DNA from: Bacteroidales bacterium
GTDB lineage: Bacteria; Bacteroidota; Bacteroidia; Bacteroidales; WCHB1-69
DNA length: 9,616 nt
Direction of reading: 5' to 3'
NCBI GenBank assembly: GCA_028683685.1
Contig: JAQUHH010000072.1
Span: forward strand, 1-9,616
Made by a program: the position numbers and the translations under genes. Positions 1-7,174 of the stretch are shown here, in pieces. Position 1 is the stretch's first letter; the number at the start of each line of letters is the position of its first letter. Below the pieces are notes generated by a model that made no database searches, was not told the DNA's origin, and was given only the letters and a program-made list of their open reading frames with translations.

Positions 1-1
1 T

Positions 2-379
2 ATTCTAATCGGAGCCATGGTTCTGATTTATTGTGAAAAAGACCCCGTAGACCCGTCGATTGATGATCGAGATAAAATTGTAGGATCCTGGTCGGTGTAC
101 GATCAAACTTTAGCAAAGGCAAATTATGTGGTGAAAATATCAAAAGACAAAGATAACAGCCGGAAAATTTGGATTTCAAATTTTCATGGTTTATTGGACA
201 GTGCTTTTGCTTATTTAATTGGAAACAACATTGAATTACCTCAACAAAATGTAGCGGAATTTGTCACTATGGGCGATGGAAATATTCAGAACACCCAGCA
301 ATTAAAGTGGCAGTATTGGGTGAGCGATGGAGCTCAACAAGATACCATTATTGCAACGTATCAGAAATCAGGCAAATAA
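2..379 (+). CDS. Small lipoprotein of unknown function (5' end outside window)
   Basis: The frame is open from base 2 to the TAA at 377-379. An ATG occurs at 17, but the codons before it read ILIGA and continue into MVLIYC, which looks like the hydrophobic core of a signal peptide ending in a lipobox (LIYC, Cys codon at 32-34). The true start is therefore probably upstream of the window. After the Cys the mature protein has about 115 residues and starts CEKDP, an acidic/lysine pattern like the lipoprotein export signals that send Bacteroidota lipoproteins to the cell surface; surface location is inference. The mature part begins DDRDKIVGSWSV and continues with alternating hydrophobic stretches and few Cys or His, which suggests a small beta-rich fold, perhaps lipocalin-like. 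No catalytic motif is visible. It converges on the dcw operon and shares the terminator at 393-427, so it is probably not functionally tied to it. I recognise the general type (Bacteroidota small lipoproteins) but not a named family. Confidence 0.75.
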   Translation: MLIGAMVLIYCEKDPVDPSIDDRDKIVGSWSVYDQTLAKANYVVKISKDKDNSRKIWISNFHGLLDSAFAYLIGNNIELPQQNVAEFVTMGDGNIQNTQQLKWQYWVSDGAQQDTIIATYQKSGK

Positions 380-392
380 TATTTTGAAAAGC

Positions 393-427
393 AAAAAGGG
401 CTGTCGCTAATGCGAACAGCCCTTTTT
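393..427. terminator. Bidirectional intrinsic terminator between lipoprotein gene and yqeY
   Basis: GGGCTGT (398-404) pairs with ACAGCCC (416-422). The inner CGC (405-407) can pair with GCG (412-414) around a TAAT loop, leaving one bulged A. An A run (393-397) on the left faces a T run of seven (423-429) on the right, so the stem extends into A-T pairs. Read on the plus strand it ends the lipoprotein transcript 13 bases after its stop. Read on the minus strand it ends the dcw operon about 18 bases after the yqeY stop, with a T run of five. Such a shared terminator fits two convergent units. Confidence 0.85.
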
Positions 428-445
428 TTGATTTTATGATGTTGT

Positions 446-895
446 TTATGAGAGCAAATGTTTTATGGCTTCGGAGATTGTTTTATTGTCCGTTTTTCCT
501 TGCATCTCTTTAGAGGCGATGCTCATTATTTTCCCCATCTCTTTTATGGAACTTACACCCGTTTCTTGAATAATTCTTTTTACAATTTCTTCTACTTCCG
601 ATGTTTCCATTTGAGGGGGAAGATATTTTTTCAAGACTTCAGCCTGAGCTATTTCGGGTTCGTAAAGATCGTTTCTATTTTGTTCTTGATATATCTGTGC
701 TGAGTCAATACGTTGTTTGATCAGTTTTCGGATTATTTGCAACTCTTCATCATCGGATAATTCGTCCTTGTGTCCTTTTTCGGATAAAGCATTTGTAAAG
801 GCTGATTTCAGTGCTCTTAGTGCTTCGAGTTTCGTCTTATCTCGAGCAAGCATTGCTTGTTTAAGGTCATTGTTTAATAGGTTCGAATATTTCAT
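446..895 (-). CDS. yqeY: GatB/YqeY domain protein
   Basis: 149 residues, the usual length of the stand-alone YqeY family. It is related to the C-terminal tail domain of GatB, the tRNA-binding subunit of the Glu/Asp-tRNA amidotransferase. Visible family features are the N-terminal helical part with LKQAMLARDKTKLEALRALKSA (in two pieces: residues 11-20 and 21-32), the KLIKQRIDSAQIYQEQNR stretch in the middle, the YLPPQM turn near residues 91-96, and MGKIMSIASKEMQGKTDN near 120-137. No amidotransferase catalytic domain is present, so it cannot do that reaction alone; its cellular role is not established. It starts two bases after the ftsZ stop, with no recognisable Shine-Dalgarno sequence, and is the last gene before the terminator, so it is almost surely co-transcribed and perhaps translationally coupled with ftsZ. 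Confidence 0.93.
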   Translation of the reverse strand: MKYSNLLNNDLKQAMLARDKTKLEALRALKSAFTNALSEKGHKDELSDDEELQIIRKLIKQRIDSAQIYQEQNRNDLYEPEIAQAEVLKKYLPPQMETSEVEEIVKRIIQETGVSSIKEMGKIMSIASKEMQGKTDNKTISEAIKHLLS

Positions 896-897
896 GA

Positions 898-2496
898 TTA
901 ATCAACGTTGTCGTGAAGATAGGGATTTTGTCGTCTTATTTCAACTTCTTTATCTTTGATTTCCATAATAAAATCCTGTTTTTCCGTTTCATAATCCGAT
1001 TGATTGTTGCAAATGCTTACATTTTTCCTCATGTATGCGGGAATGCGTTCAATCTCATCCAAGCCTTCTGTTGTTTTAATGCTGTTGTTGGTTTGTCTGA
1101 GTTTCGCCAATCTATCTACGTCATTAACATAAGTCTCGGTTGGAATTGAAATGGGATTTGGTTTTATTTCAGTTGCCGTTTGTCGGCTTCCTTCTTGGAT
1201 GGGTTCTTCAAACTGATTTTCAAAAGTAAACGTATCGTCTTGTTCATCAAAAAGTTGATGAACAATTCTTGGTTCCTGATTTTGAGAGATTTGACTAGTT
1301 GGTGTTTTTGTGTTTGTGCCAAATCCAGTAGTAGAAGATGTTTCTTGATTTCGTGTTTTGGAAGTGGGTCCATTAAGCGTAAATTCAGTTAATTCGTTCG
1401 AGTTTTCGTCTTTTGGTTTTTGTGAAACTTGTTCCGTTTCTAAAACGTGATTAATCGGTTGTTTAGCCTTGTTCATAATCGTAAAGTCGCCATCGCTAGC
1501 TTCAAATCCGGTGGCAATAATGGTAACAGAAATATTGTTTTCGAGAGTGTCATCCTGACCATATCCCCAAATAACATTTACGTCAGATCCAGCTTCTTCA
1601 ACCACATAATCAGAAATATCGGTAACCTCGTCCATGGTTATTTCGTCCGTTCCAAAAGAAATATACAGCAATATATCTTTTGCACCGGTAATGTTGTTGT
1701 CGTTAAGCAGGGGTGATGCCAATGCCATTTCTACTGCATTGATGGCTCTGTTTTCGCCTTCGGCTTTCCCCGAACCCATGATTGCAACGCCACTTTGTTT
1801 CATTACCGTTTTTACGTCTTCCAAGTCCACATTAATGCCACCAACACAGGTGATAATTTCGGCTATGCTTTTTGCTGCAGTAGCAAGGATGTCATCCGCT
1901 TTACCAAAGGCTTCGGTCATTTTCAAATCGCTGTAAAGTTCACGAAGTTTGTCATTGCAAATGACCAAAAGTGCATCCACATTTTCTTTTAATTCATTTA
2001 TTCCTTCATCTGCATATTGACGGCGTTTGCGTCCTTCAAATCCAAAAGGAATGGTTACAATTCCAACCACCAGAATGCCCATCTCTTTTGCAATCTGAGC
2101 AATAATTGGAGCCGCACCAGTGCCGGTTCCGCCACCCATTCCGGCAGTAATAAAAATCATTTCGGTATTGTTGTCGATGGCTTTTTTTAGCTTATCAATA
2201 TTTTCGATGGCAGACTCGCGCCCAACCGATGGAATCGATCCAGCTCCAAGTCCTTTTCCTATTTGTATTTGATTTGGGACAGGATTGGTTTGAAGTGATT
2301 GTGCATCGGTATTGCAAACAATAAAATCAACACCTTTGATGCCTTGTTCATACATGTGTTTTACTGCATTGCAGCCACCACCACCAACACCAATTACCTT
2401 GATAATGGAGGATTGGTTTTTGGGTAGTTCAAAGTTTAAAATTTCGTCGTTCGTTATGTTGTTCATATCCATGTCTTCAAACTGATTATTTTGCAT
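898..2496 (-). CDS. ftsZ: Cell division protein FtsZ
   Basis: Tubulin-like GTPase that polymerises into the cytoplasmic Z ring and recruits the division machinery. 532 residues, longer than the roughly 380-residue E. coli protein because of the C-terminal part. Visible: N-terminal extension (1-30); GVGGGGCNAV (36-45) and the tubulin signature GGGTGTGAAP (121-130) for GTP binding; the T7 synergy loop NVDLED (222-227) with the Asn and two Asp that complete the neighbouring subunit's active site; the globular part ends near 332. Residues 333-480 are a low-complexity linker rich in N, Q, T, S, E. An IPAYMRK peptide (485-491) resembles the FtsA-binding C-terminal peptide (IPAFLRK in E. coli), but here another 41 residues follow, ending NPYLHDNVD, a Bacteroidota-type ending. 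Start: the ATG at 2496 has no Shine-Dalgarno; Met9 and Met11 are alternative starts. It follows ftsA after a 90-base spacer. Confidence 0.98.
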   Translation of the reverse strand: MQNNQFEDMDMNNITNDEILNFELPKNQSSIIKVIGVGGGGCNAVKHMYEQGIKGVDFIVCNTDAQSLQTNPVPNQIQIGKGLGAGSIPSVGRESAIENIDKLKKAIDNNTEMIFITAGMGGGTGTGAAPIIAQIAKEMGILVVGIVTIPFGFEGRKRRQYADEGINELKENVDALLVICNDKLRELYSDLKMTEAFGKADDILATAAKSIAEIITCVGGINVDLEDVKTVMKQSGVAIMGSGKAEGENRAINAVEMALASPLLNDNNITGAKDILLYISFGTDEITMDEVTDISDYVVEEAGSDVNVIWGYGQDDTLENNISVTIIATGFEASDGDFTIMNKAKQPINHVLETEQVSQKPKDENSNELTEFTLNGPTSKTRNQETSSTTGFGTNTKTPTSQISQNQEPRIVHQLFDEQDDTFTFENQFEEPIQEGSRQTATEIKPNPISIPTETYVNDVDRLAKLRQTNNSIKTTEGLDEIERIPAYMRKNVSICNNQSDYETEKQDFIMEIKDKEVEIRRQNPYLHDNVD

Positions 2497-2538
2497 TCTA
2501 CAATTTTTTTATAAAGTTATCATTTATCATTAAGTTTT

Positions 2539-2554
2539 ACACCCTTTCAGGTGT
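2539..2554. repeat. Small inverted repeat in the ftsA-ftsZ spacer
   Basis: ACACC (2539-2543) and GGTGT (2550-2554) can form a five-pair stem with a six-base loop. A second, weaker inverted pair, CAAC (2562-2565) and GTTG (2571-2574), lies next to it. On the minus strand, the direction of the operon, the first hairpin is followed by AAAAC rather than a T run, so it does not look like an intrinsic terminator. It could be a transcript-stability or translation-control structure, or chance. Confidence 0.3.
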
Positions 2555-2586
2555 TTTTTATCAACAAAAAGTTGTTAGTATCCCCC

Positions 2587-3906
2587 TTATTTAATTCCCT
2601 CATCTCCGGAGAACATATTTTTGAAAATTTCGGCAATTTTTGCCCCCGAAATCGGTGGTCTTGGGTTTCCCATTTTTTCTTTTTCCTTTTTTCTTCTCGT
2701 TGTTTTAGAAGTTTTTTCATTTTCTTCTTCAGAATCGGAGTTCAGCAATGAATATTTTTCATCGAAGCCCTGAATCACTAAACCAATTCCTGTGGAGTAG
2801 ATGGGAGTCAGAAGTTCTTGAGGCACTTTTTCCGATAGGTGTTCGCTGGGCAATCCAATTCTAACATCCATGCCCGTAATAAACTCTGTGAGTTCTTTGA
2901 TGTGTTTCATTTGTGATCCACCACCTGTTATAACAATGCCAGCGATGAGTTTACGATCGAGGCCACTGTTTCTTATTTCATAAAAAACTTGTTCAATAAT
3001 TTCTTCTACCCGAGCTTGAATAATACTTGCCAAGCTTCGGAGTGAAATTTCTTTCGGTGTTCTTCCCTTTAGTCCAGGAATGGTAACAATTTCGTCGTCT
3101 CTATTTTGTTCCGACAGGCAAGATCCATATCTTACTTTTAGTGCCTCTGCTTGACTTTTGATAATGGCACATCCTTCTTTAATGTCTTCTGTTACAATAT
3201 TTCCCCCCAATGGAATTACGGCAGTGTGGCGTACAATTTTGTCATGAAAAATAGCAATATCGGTGGTGCCTCCTCCAATATCTACCAGAACCACACCGGC
3301 CTCTTTTTCTTCGTCACTCAAAACGCAACTTGCTGCTGCCAGCGGTTCGAGCATAATTTGTTCCACTTCGCAATGAACGCGTTCTACACATTTAAAAATA
3401 TTTTGAATCGCACTTACATTTCCCGTAATAATATGAAAGTTTGCACCGAGTTCAACGCCGTTCATGCCAATTGGATTGGTTGTTATGTGTTCGCGGTCGA
3501 CAATGTATTCTTGAGGAATTACATTAATGATTTTTTCACCTGGCTTAACCACCAATTTATGCATATTGTCTATCAGTTTTTGCACATCGGCTCTTGATAT
3601 TTCATCTGAAGTATCGGAACGAAGAATGCTTCCTCGATGTTGGATGCTTTTGATGTGCTGTCCGGCGATGCCTACTACCACAGATCCAATTTCGACGCCC
3701 GATTTTATTTCGGCCTCTCGAATGGCTGTTTGTATGGACATAACAGCTTCCCCAATATTCGAAATTTGACCTCTGGCAACTCCGGTAGATTCTGTTTTGC
3801 CCGATCCAATAATTTCTAATTTCCCGTTCTTGTCTTTGCGACCTACCAAAACAGCTATTTTGGTGGTCCCAATATCTAATCCTACTATAATTTCGTTGTT
3901 TTCCAT
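2587..3906 (-). CDS. ftsA: Cell division protein FtsA
   Basis: Actin-like ATPase that tethers FtsZ filaments to the inner membrane and recruits later division proteins. 439 residues. Visible actin-fold motifs: phosphate 1 GLDIGTTK (9-16), phosphate 2 DIGGGTTD (209-216) and adenosine motif VITGGGSQM (325-333). The region of roughly residues 85-165 corresponds to the 1C (SHS2-type) domain that replaces actin subdomain 1B in FtsA. After the fold comes a very charged linker (about 390-415, rich in E and K) and then an amphipathic C-terminal segment (419-437, with IAEIFKNMF) that fits the membrane-targeting helix of the family. It starts seven bases after the ftsQ stop, without a Shine-Dalgarno sequence. 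It precedes ftsZ, the usual order, so the two interacting proteins come from one transcript. Confidence 0.98.
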   Translation of the reverse strand: MENNEIIVGLDIGTTKIAVLVGRKDKNGKLEIIGSGKTESTGVARGQISNIGEAVMSIQTAIREAEIKSGVEIGSVVVGIAGQHIKSIQHRGSILRSDTSDEISRADVQKLIDNMHKLVVKPGEKIINVIPQEYIVDREHITTNPIGMNGVELGANFHIITGNVSAIQNIFKCVERVHCEVEQIMLEPLAAASCVLSDEEKEAGVVLVDIGGGTTDIAIFHDKIVRHTAVIPLGGNIVTEDIKEGCAIIKSQAEALKVRYGSCLSEQNRDDEIVTIPGLKGRTPKEISLRSLASIIQARVEEIIEQVFYEIRNSGLDRKLIAGIVITGGGSQMKHIKELTEFITGMDVRIGLPSEHLSEKVPQELLTPIYSTGIGLVIQGFDEKYSLLNSDSEEENEKTSKTTRRKKEKEKMGNPRPPISGAKIAEIFKNMFSGDEGIK

Positions 3907-3913
3907 ATTATTG

Positions 3914-4696
3914 TTATTTTCTTGTGCATACTACTTGATTGCGATATTTTAAATTTATAATGCTGTATTTTTCCCAGCCAACCTTTTGAAAGCCTTGCTG
4001 ATACATCATTTCTAAGTTTTGAAGTTTTATTTCCAAATCATTGATGTCACCCAATATAATGAGCTGATCTCCAACTCTTGGGATTAACTCAATTTCTCGT
4101 TTTTCGGTAATGTAAATCTGATCGATTTGGGCTTTCAAAAAAGGGTTTTTACTAATGTGAATAGCCGTTTTGTAAATTTTAAAAAGAATACTATTTTCAA
4201 TACTATTGTCTGCTGAAAAGAGCTCTTTAATAACGATTGAATCATTGTATGAAGTGTTAATTTCGCCAGAAGCAACAACCACTCTTTCGCTACCAAACGA
4301 AGAAATGGGCATGAGTCTTTTGTCGTAAGTAATATAAAAAGATTCACCTTTTTTATTAAAAACTCTAGCCAAAGGTTTCTTTTGCTTGATTTTGACGTGC
4401 AAGTTTCCATTTAAATCCATTGAAAGATTTGTGTTTTCGACATATGGATTAATTAGAATTGCAGTCTTAATTTCAGATAAATTAATGTCGGAAATTTCGG
4501 TGCTAAGAATTTCTGGATATACTGATTTTACAATGTTCAAGATTTCATAATCTTTGATAAAAGGCAAGCTATTATCATAGTTTATCTGAATTTTGACCTC
4601 TTTGCAACTCTGTTTCCCATGCATCACAATGGTGAAGAGAATGCCCGAAATCGCGAGGATTGATAAGACTGATATGATGGCTATTTTCTTTTTCAT
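3914..4696 (-). CDS. ftsQ: Cell division protein FtsQ
   Basis: Bitopic inner-membrane division protein that scaffolds FtsB/FtsL and links early and late divisome proteins. 260 residues. A short basic N-terminus (MKKK) is followed by one membrane segment (about 4-25), then a periplasmic part. Residues about 33-105 would be the POTRA-like domain (it contains the NPYVENTNLSMDLNGNLHVKI pattern, in two pieces) and about 108-256 the beta domain, with the QKKPLARVF turn at its start and INLKYRNQVVC near the end. FtsQ is weakly conserved, so the call rests on this architecture plus its place between murC and ftsA. Its ATG overlaps the murC stop by four bases (ATGA), which suggests translational coupling; no Shine-Dalgarno is seen. 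Confidence 0.92.
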   Translation of the reverse strand: MKKKIAIISVLSILAISGILFTIVMHGKQSCKEVKIQINYDNSLPFIKDYEILNIVKSVYPEILSTEISDINLSEIKTAILINPYVENTNLSMDLNGNLHVKIKQKKPLARVFNKKGESFYITYDKRLMPISSFGSERVVVASGEINTSYNDSIVIKELFSADNSIENSILFKIYKTAIHISKNPFLKAQIDQIYITEKREIELIPRVGDQLIILGDINDLEIKLQNLEMMYQQGFQKVGWEKYSIINLKYRNQVVCTRK

Positions 4697-6063
4697 AATG
4701 TGCTGTTTGTTTCGAGTTGTTTTTTCACGAGGGGAACCAGTCTGTCGATGTTTCCAGCACCCATCATGACGATAACTTGATGAGAATTATCCTTAAACTG
4801 GTCTGCCAATTGTGCATCATTTACCAGTTTTTTATCGGATGATTGAATTTTATCCAATAGAAATTGTGAATCAATGCCTTTGATGGGTTCTTCCCGTGCT
4901 GGATAAATATTTAGCAAAATAATTCTATCAGCAGCAGAAAGGGCTTTTGCAAAATCATCGGCGAAGTTTTGAGTTCGAGAAAAAAGATGAGGTTGAAAAA
5001 CAACCGTGATTTTTTTGTCGGGATATTTTGCTTTTATCGAGCTGAGGCAGTTTCTTATTTCTGTTGGATGGTGAGCGTAATCGTCAATTAGAGTTGTTTT
5101 TTCAGAATCAAAAACGATTTCAAAACGGCGGTGAACACCTTGGAATGAAGAGAGAGCGTTTGATAATTCGATTTCTGAAATCCTGTTTTGCAGGAGCAGT
5201 GCTCCACAAGCGGCAATGGCATTTTCGAGATTGTGATGGCCCGAGAAGTTAAATTTCAAATTCTTGAAAATTTTATCTTTAAAATGAAGATCAAACGTAT
5301 AGCTTGCTTGACGATACGAGATGTTGGAAGCGTAAATATCTGCTTCAGAGTTGTTTACGCTATAGCTAAGAGTGTTTATGCGATGCGTTTCTGGAACTTT
5401 TAAAGAGACATGATAAATCAGTGTACCGCCTGGTTTGATTTTTTCGATAAAATCGTAAAATGACGAAATTAAGTTTTCGGTATTGTTGTAAATGTCCAGA
5501 TGATCGGCATCCATCGACGTAATTATGGCCGTATTTGGGCTAAGTGTAAGGAAAGATCGGTCGAATTCGTCGGCTTCTACAATTAAAAACTGGGCTTTGT
5601 TTTCGAAAAAGCAATTTGATTTGAAATTATTTGCAATGCCACCAATAAATGCATTTATTTTGTGTCCCGCTGCTTTAAAAATTTGAGCACATATTGCCGT
5701 TGTAGTAGTTTTTCCATGAGTTCCAGCAATGGCAATGGTGTTAAACTCTTCTGAAATTTCTCCTAAAATTTGAGCACGTTTTAGAAGTTTTACATTTTGC
5801 TTTTTTAGGAAATTATATTCTTTGTGATTTTTCGGGATGGCCGGAGTATAAATTGCCAAATCGATTTTTGGAGGAAGCAGGGAAGGATTGTCTTCAAAGT
5901 GAATTTTCACCCCTTGTTTTGTAAGTTCATCCGTAATGTGAGAAGGAGTTAGGTCGTAGCCATAAACATTTGCTTCATGTTCGACATAGAATTTTGCCAA
6001 AGCACTCATTCCAATGCCTCCAATGCCGAGAAAGTAAACAGTTTTATGACGGATGTTTTTCAT
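4693..6063 (-). CDS. murC: UDP-N-acetylmuramate--L-alanine ligase MurC
   Basis: Cytoplasmic ATP-dependent ligase that adds L-alanine to UDP-MurNAc, the first step of stem-peptide assembly. 456 residues, normal for the family. Visible: nucleotide-sugar binding GIGGIGMS (13-20), ATP-binding P-loop GTHGKTTTT (114-122), EADEFDRSF (163-171), DADHLD (185-190), HHNLENA (276-282), HRR (311-313), the C-terminal DDYAHHPTEI (327-336), and QPHLFSRT (357-364). The DYAHHP and GTHGKTTTT forms separate MurC from the other Mur ligases. The intact HHN and HRR motifs suggest an active enzyme. It starts one base after the murG stop and ends in a four-base overlap with ftsQ. Between it and ftsQ there is no murB or ddl, unlike in E. 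coli. Confidence 0.98.
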   Translation of the reverse strand: MKNIRHKTVYFLGIGGIGMSALAKFYVEHEANVYGYDLTPSHITDELTKQGVKIHFEDNPSLLPPKIDLAIYTPAIPKNHKEYNFLKKQNVKLLKRAQILGEISEEFNTIAIAGTHGKTTTTAICAQIFKAAGHKINAFIGGIANNFKSNCFFENKAQFLIVEADEFDRSFLTLSPNTAIITSMDADHLDIYNNTENLISSFYDFIEKIKPGGTLIYHVSLKVPETHRINTLSYSVNNSEADIYASNISYRQASYTFDLHFKDKIFKNLKFNFSGHHNLENAIAACGALLLQNRISEIELSNALSSFQGVHRRFEIVFDSEKTTLIDDYAHHPTEIRNCLSSIKAKYPDKKITVVFQPHLFSRTQNFADDFAKALSAADRIILLNIYPAREEPIKGIDSQFLLDKIQSSDKKLVNDAQLADQFKDNSHQVIVMMGAGNIDRLVPLVKKQLETNSTL

Positions 6064-6064
6064 T

Positions 6065-7174
6065 TTATTTCTTCAATTTATATATTTCTTTCACAATGTT
6101 TTGCACTGCATTTGGAAATGCAAACGTTTGAATATTTTCAGAAAGTTGATTCAATTTTGTTTCGTCGTTAATCGTATTTATGAGCACTTCTCCGAGTTCT
6201 TCGAGGGCATCTTTGTCTTTTATTAAAATGGCAGCATTGGCATTTGCCAGAACTTTTGCGTTTTTCATTTGATGATCGCCCGTTACATTTGGCGAAGGAA
6301 TTAAAATGGTGGGTTTGCCCAAGCATGAGAGTTCCGAAATTGAAAGTGCTCCCGCTCTGGAAACCACAATATCGGCAATGCTATATAAATAGTCCATGCG
6401 GTCGACAAAAGGGGTGATTTTAATACCACTTTCGATATTGCTTTTGTCTGATTCGAAGAAATGGTAATAATATTTTTCACCCGTTTGCCAGATAAGTTGG
6501 ATATTATTGTCCCTAATTTTCCCCAAACATGCTTCAATGCTGACATTCATTGTTTTAGAGCCGAGGCTTCCACCAATTACAGCAATTGTTTTTCTGTTTG
6601 GATCAAGTTTAAAATAGTTGTAGGCTTCTTCGTTTTTGGGTTTAATATCCAAAATATCTTTTCGAATGGGGTTGCCGGTAATAACCATTTTCTTTTCAGA
6701 AAAGTATTCTTTGGTTTCTTCATAGGCAACACATATTTTTTTTGCTTTTTTAGCCAACATTCTGTTGGTTATTCCAGGAAATGAGTTTTGTTCTTGAATC
6801 AATGTTGGCACTCCTAAGAAAGCGGCCATTCGCAGTGTTGGACCACTAGCATACCCGCCAACTCCAATCACAACATTGGGTTTAAATCGCTTGATTATGG
6901 TCATTGCCGAGATCATGCTCCATGTCAGTTTAAAAGGGAAAACTGTGTTTTTGAGAATGTTTTTAAGATTTACTTTTCTTTGAAACCCAGCTACTGACAG
7001 GCCAATAATATCGTATCCTGCTTTTGGAACACGGCTCATTTCCATTCGACCTTTCGCTCCGACAAATAAGATTTCAGCTTCCTTGTCGAAGTTTTTTATT
7101 TCGTTGGCAATGGCTATTGCTGGAAACAAATGTCCGCCAGTACCTCCACCGCTAATAATAAATTTATTCTTCAT
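6065..7174 (-). CDS. murG: Lipid II synthase MurG (GlcNAc transferase)
   Basis: Membrane-associated GT28 glycosyltransferase at the cytoplasmic face that moves GlcNAc from UDP-GlcNAc to lipid I (undecaprenyl-PP-MurNAc-pentapeptide) to make lipid II. 369 residues, normal. Visible: G-loop 1 GGGTGGH (9-15), G-loop 2 GVGGYASGP (104-112), EQNSFPGITNRML (128-140), G-loop 3 GGSLGS (201-206), SRAGALSISEL (272-282, sugar-nucleotide contact) and PNVTGDHQMKNA (295-306). Start: the ATG at 7174 lies inside the end of ftsW (11-base overlap) and is preceded by AAGGAGGT six bases upstream, the only strong Shine-Dalgarno among the starts in this window. It is followed one base later by murC. Confidence 0.98.
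   Translation of the reverse strand: MKNKFIISGGGTGGHLFPAIAIANEIKNFDKEAEILFVGAKGRMEMSRVPKAGYDIIGLSVAGFQRKVNLKNILKNTVFPFKLTWSMISAMTIIKRFKPNVVIGVGGYASGPTLRMAAFLGVPTLIQEQNSFPGITNRMLAKKAKKICVAYEETKEYFSEKKMVITGNPIRKDILDIKPKNEEAYNYFKLDPNRKTIAVIGGSLGSKTMNVSIEACLGKIRDNNIQLIWQTGEKYYYHFFESDKSNIESGIKITPFVDRMDYLYSIADIVVSRAGALSISELSCLGKPTILIPSPNVTGDHQMKNAKVLANANAAILIKDKDALEELGEVLINTINDETKLNQLSENIQTFAFPNAVQNIVKEIYKLKK

Noticed and set aside
17..19. ATG taken as the start of the lipoprotein gene
   Set aside because: It would leave only five residues before the lipobox Cys and no basic N-terminus; the hydrophobic core clearly continues upstream.
1057..1500. Low-complexity N/Q/T/S/E-rich stretch in ftsZ suspected to be a frameshift or insertion
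   Set aside because: The frame is unbroken and conserved-looking peptides resume after it; this is the flexible linker normal between the FtsZ globular part and its C-terminus.
2539..2560. Hairpin followed by a T run on the plus strand, terminator-like
   Set aside because: The T run is on the plus strand, where no gene is transcribed; on the operon strand the hairpin is followed by A residues, so it would not end the ftsA transcript.
3151..3597. 148-codon open frame on the plus strand
   Set aside because: It lies wholly antisense to ftsA, which is certain from its motifs, and its translation shows no recognisable domain; it is a shadow.
4135..4410. 91-codon open frame on the minus strand inside ftsQ
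   Set aside because: It overlaps ftsQ in another frame and has no family features or translation signal.
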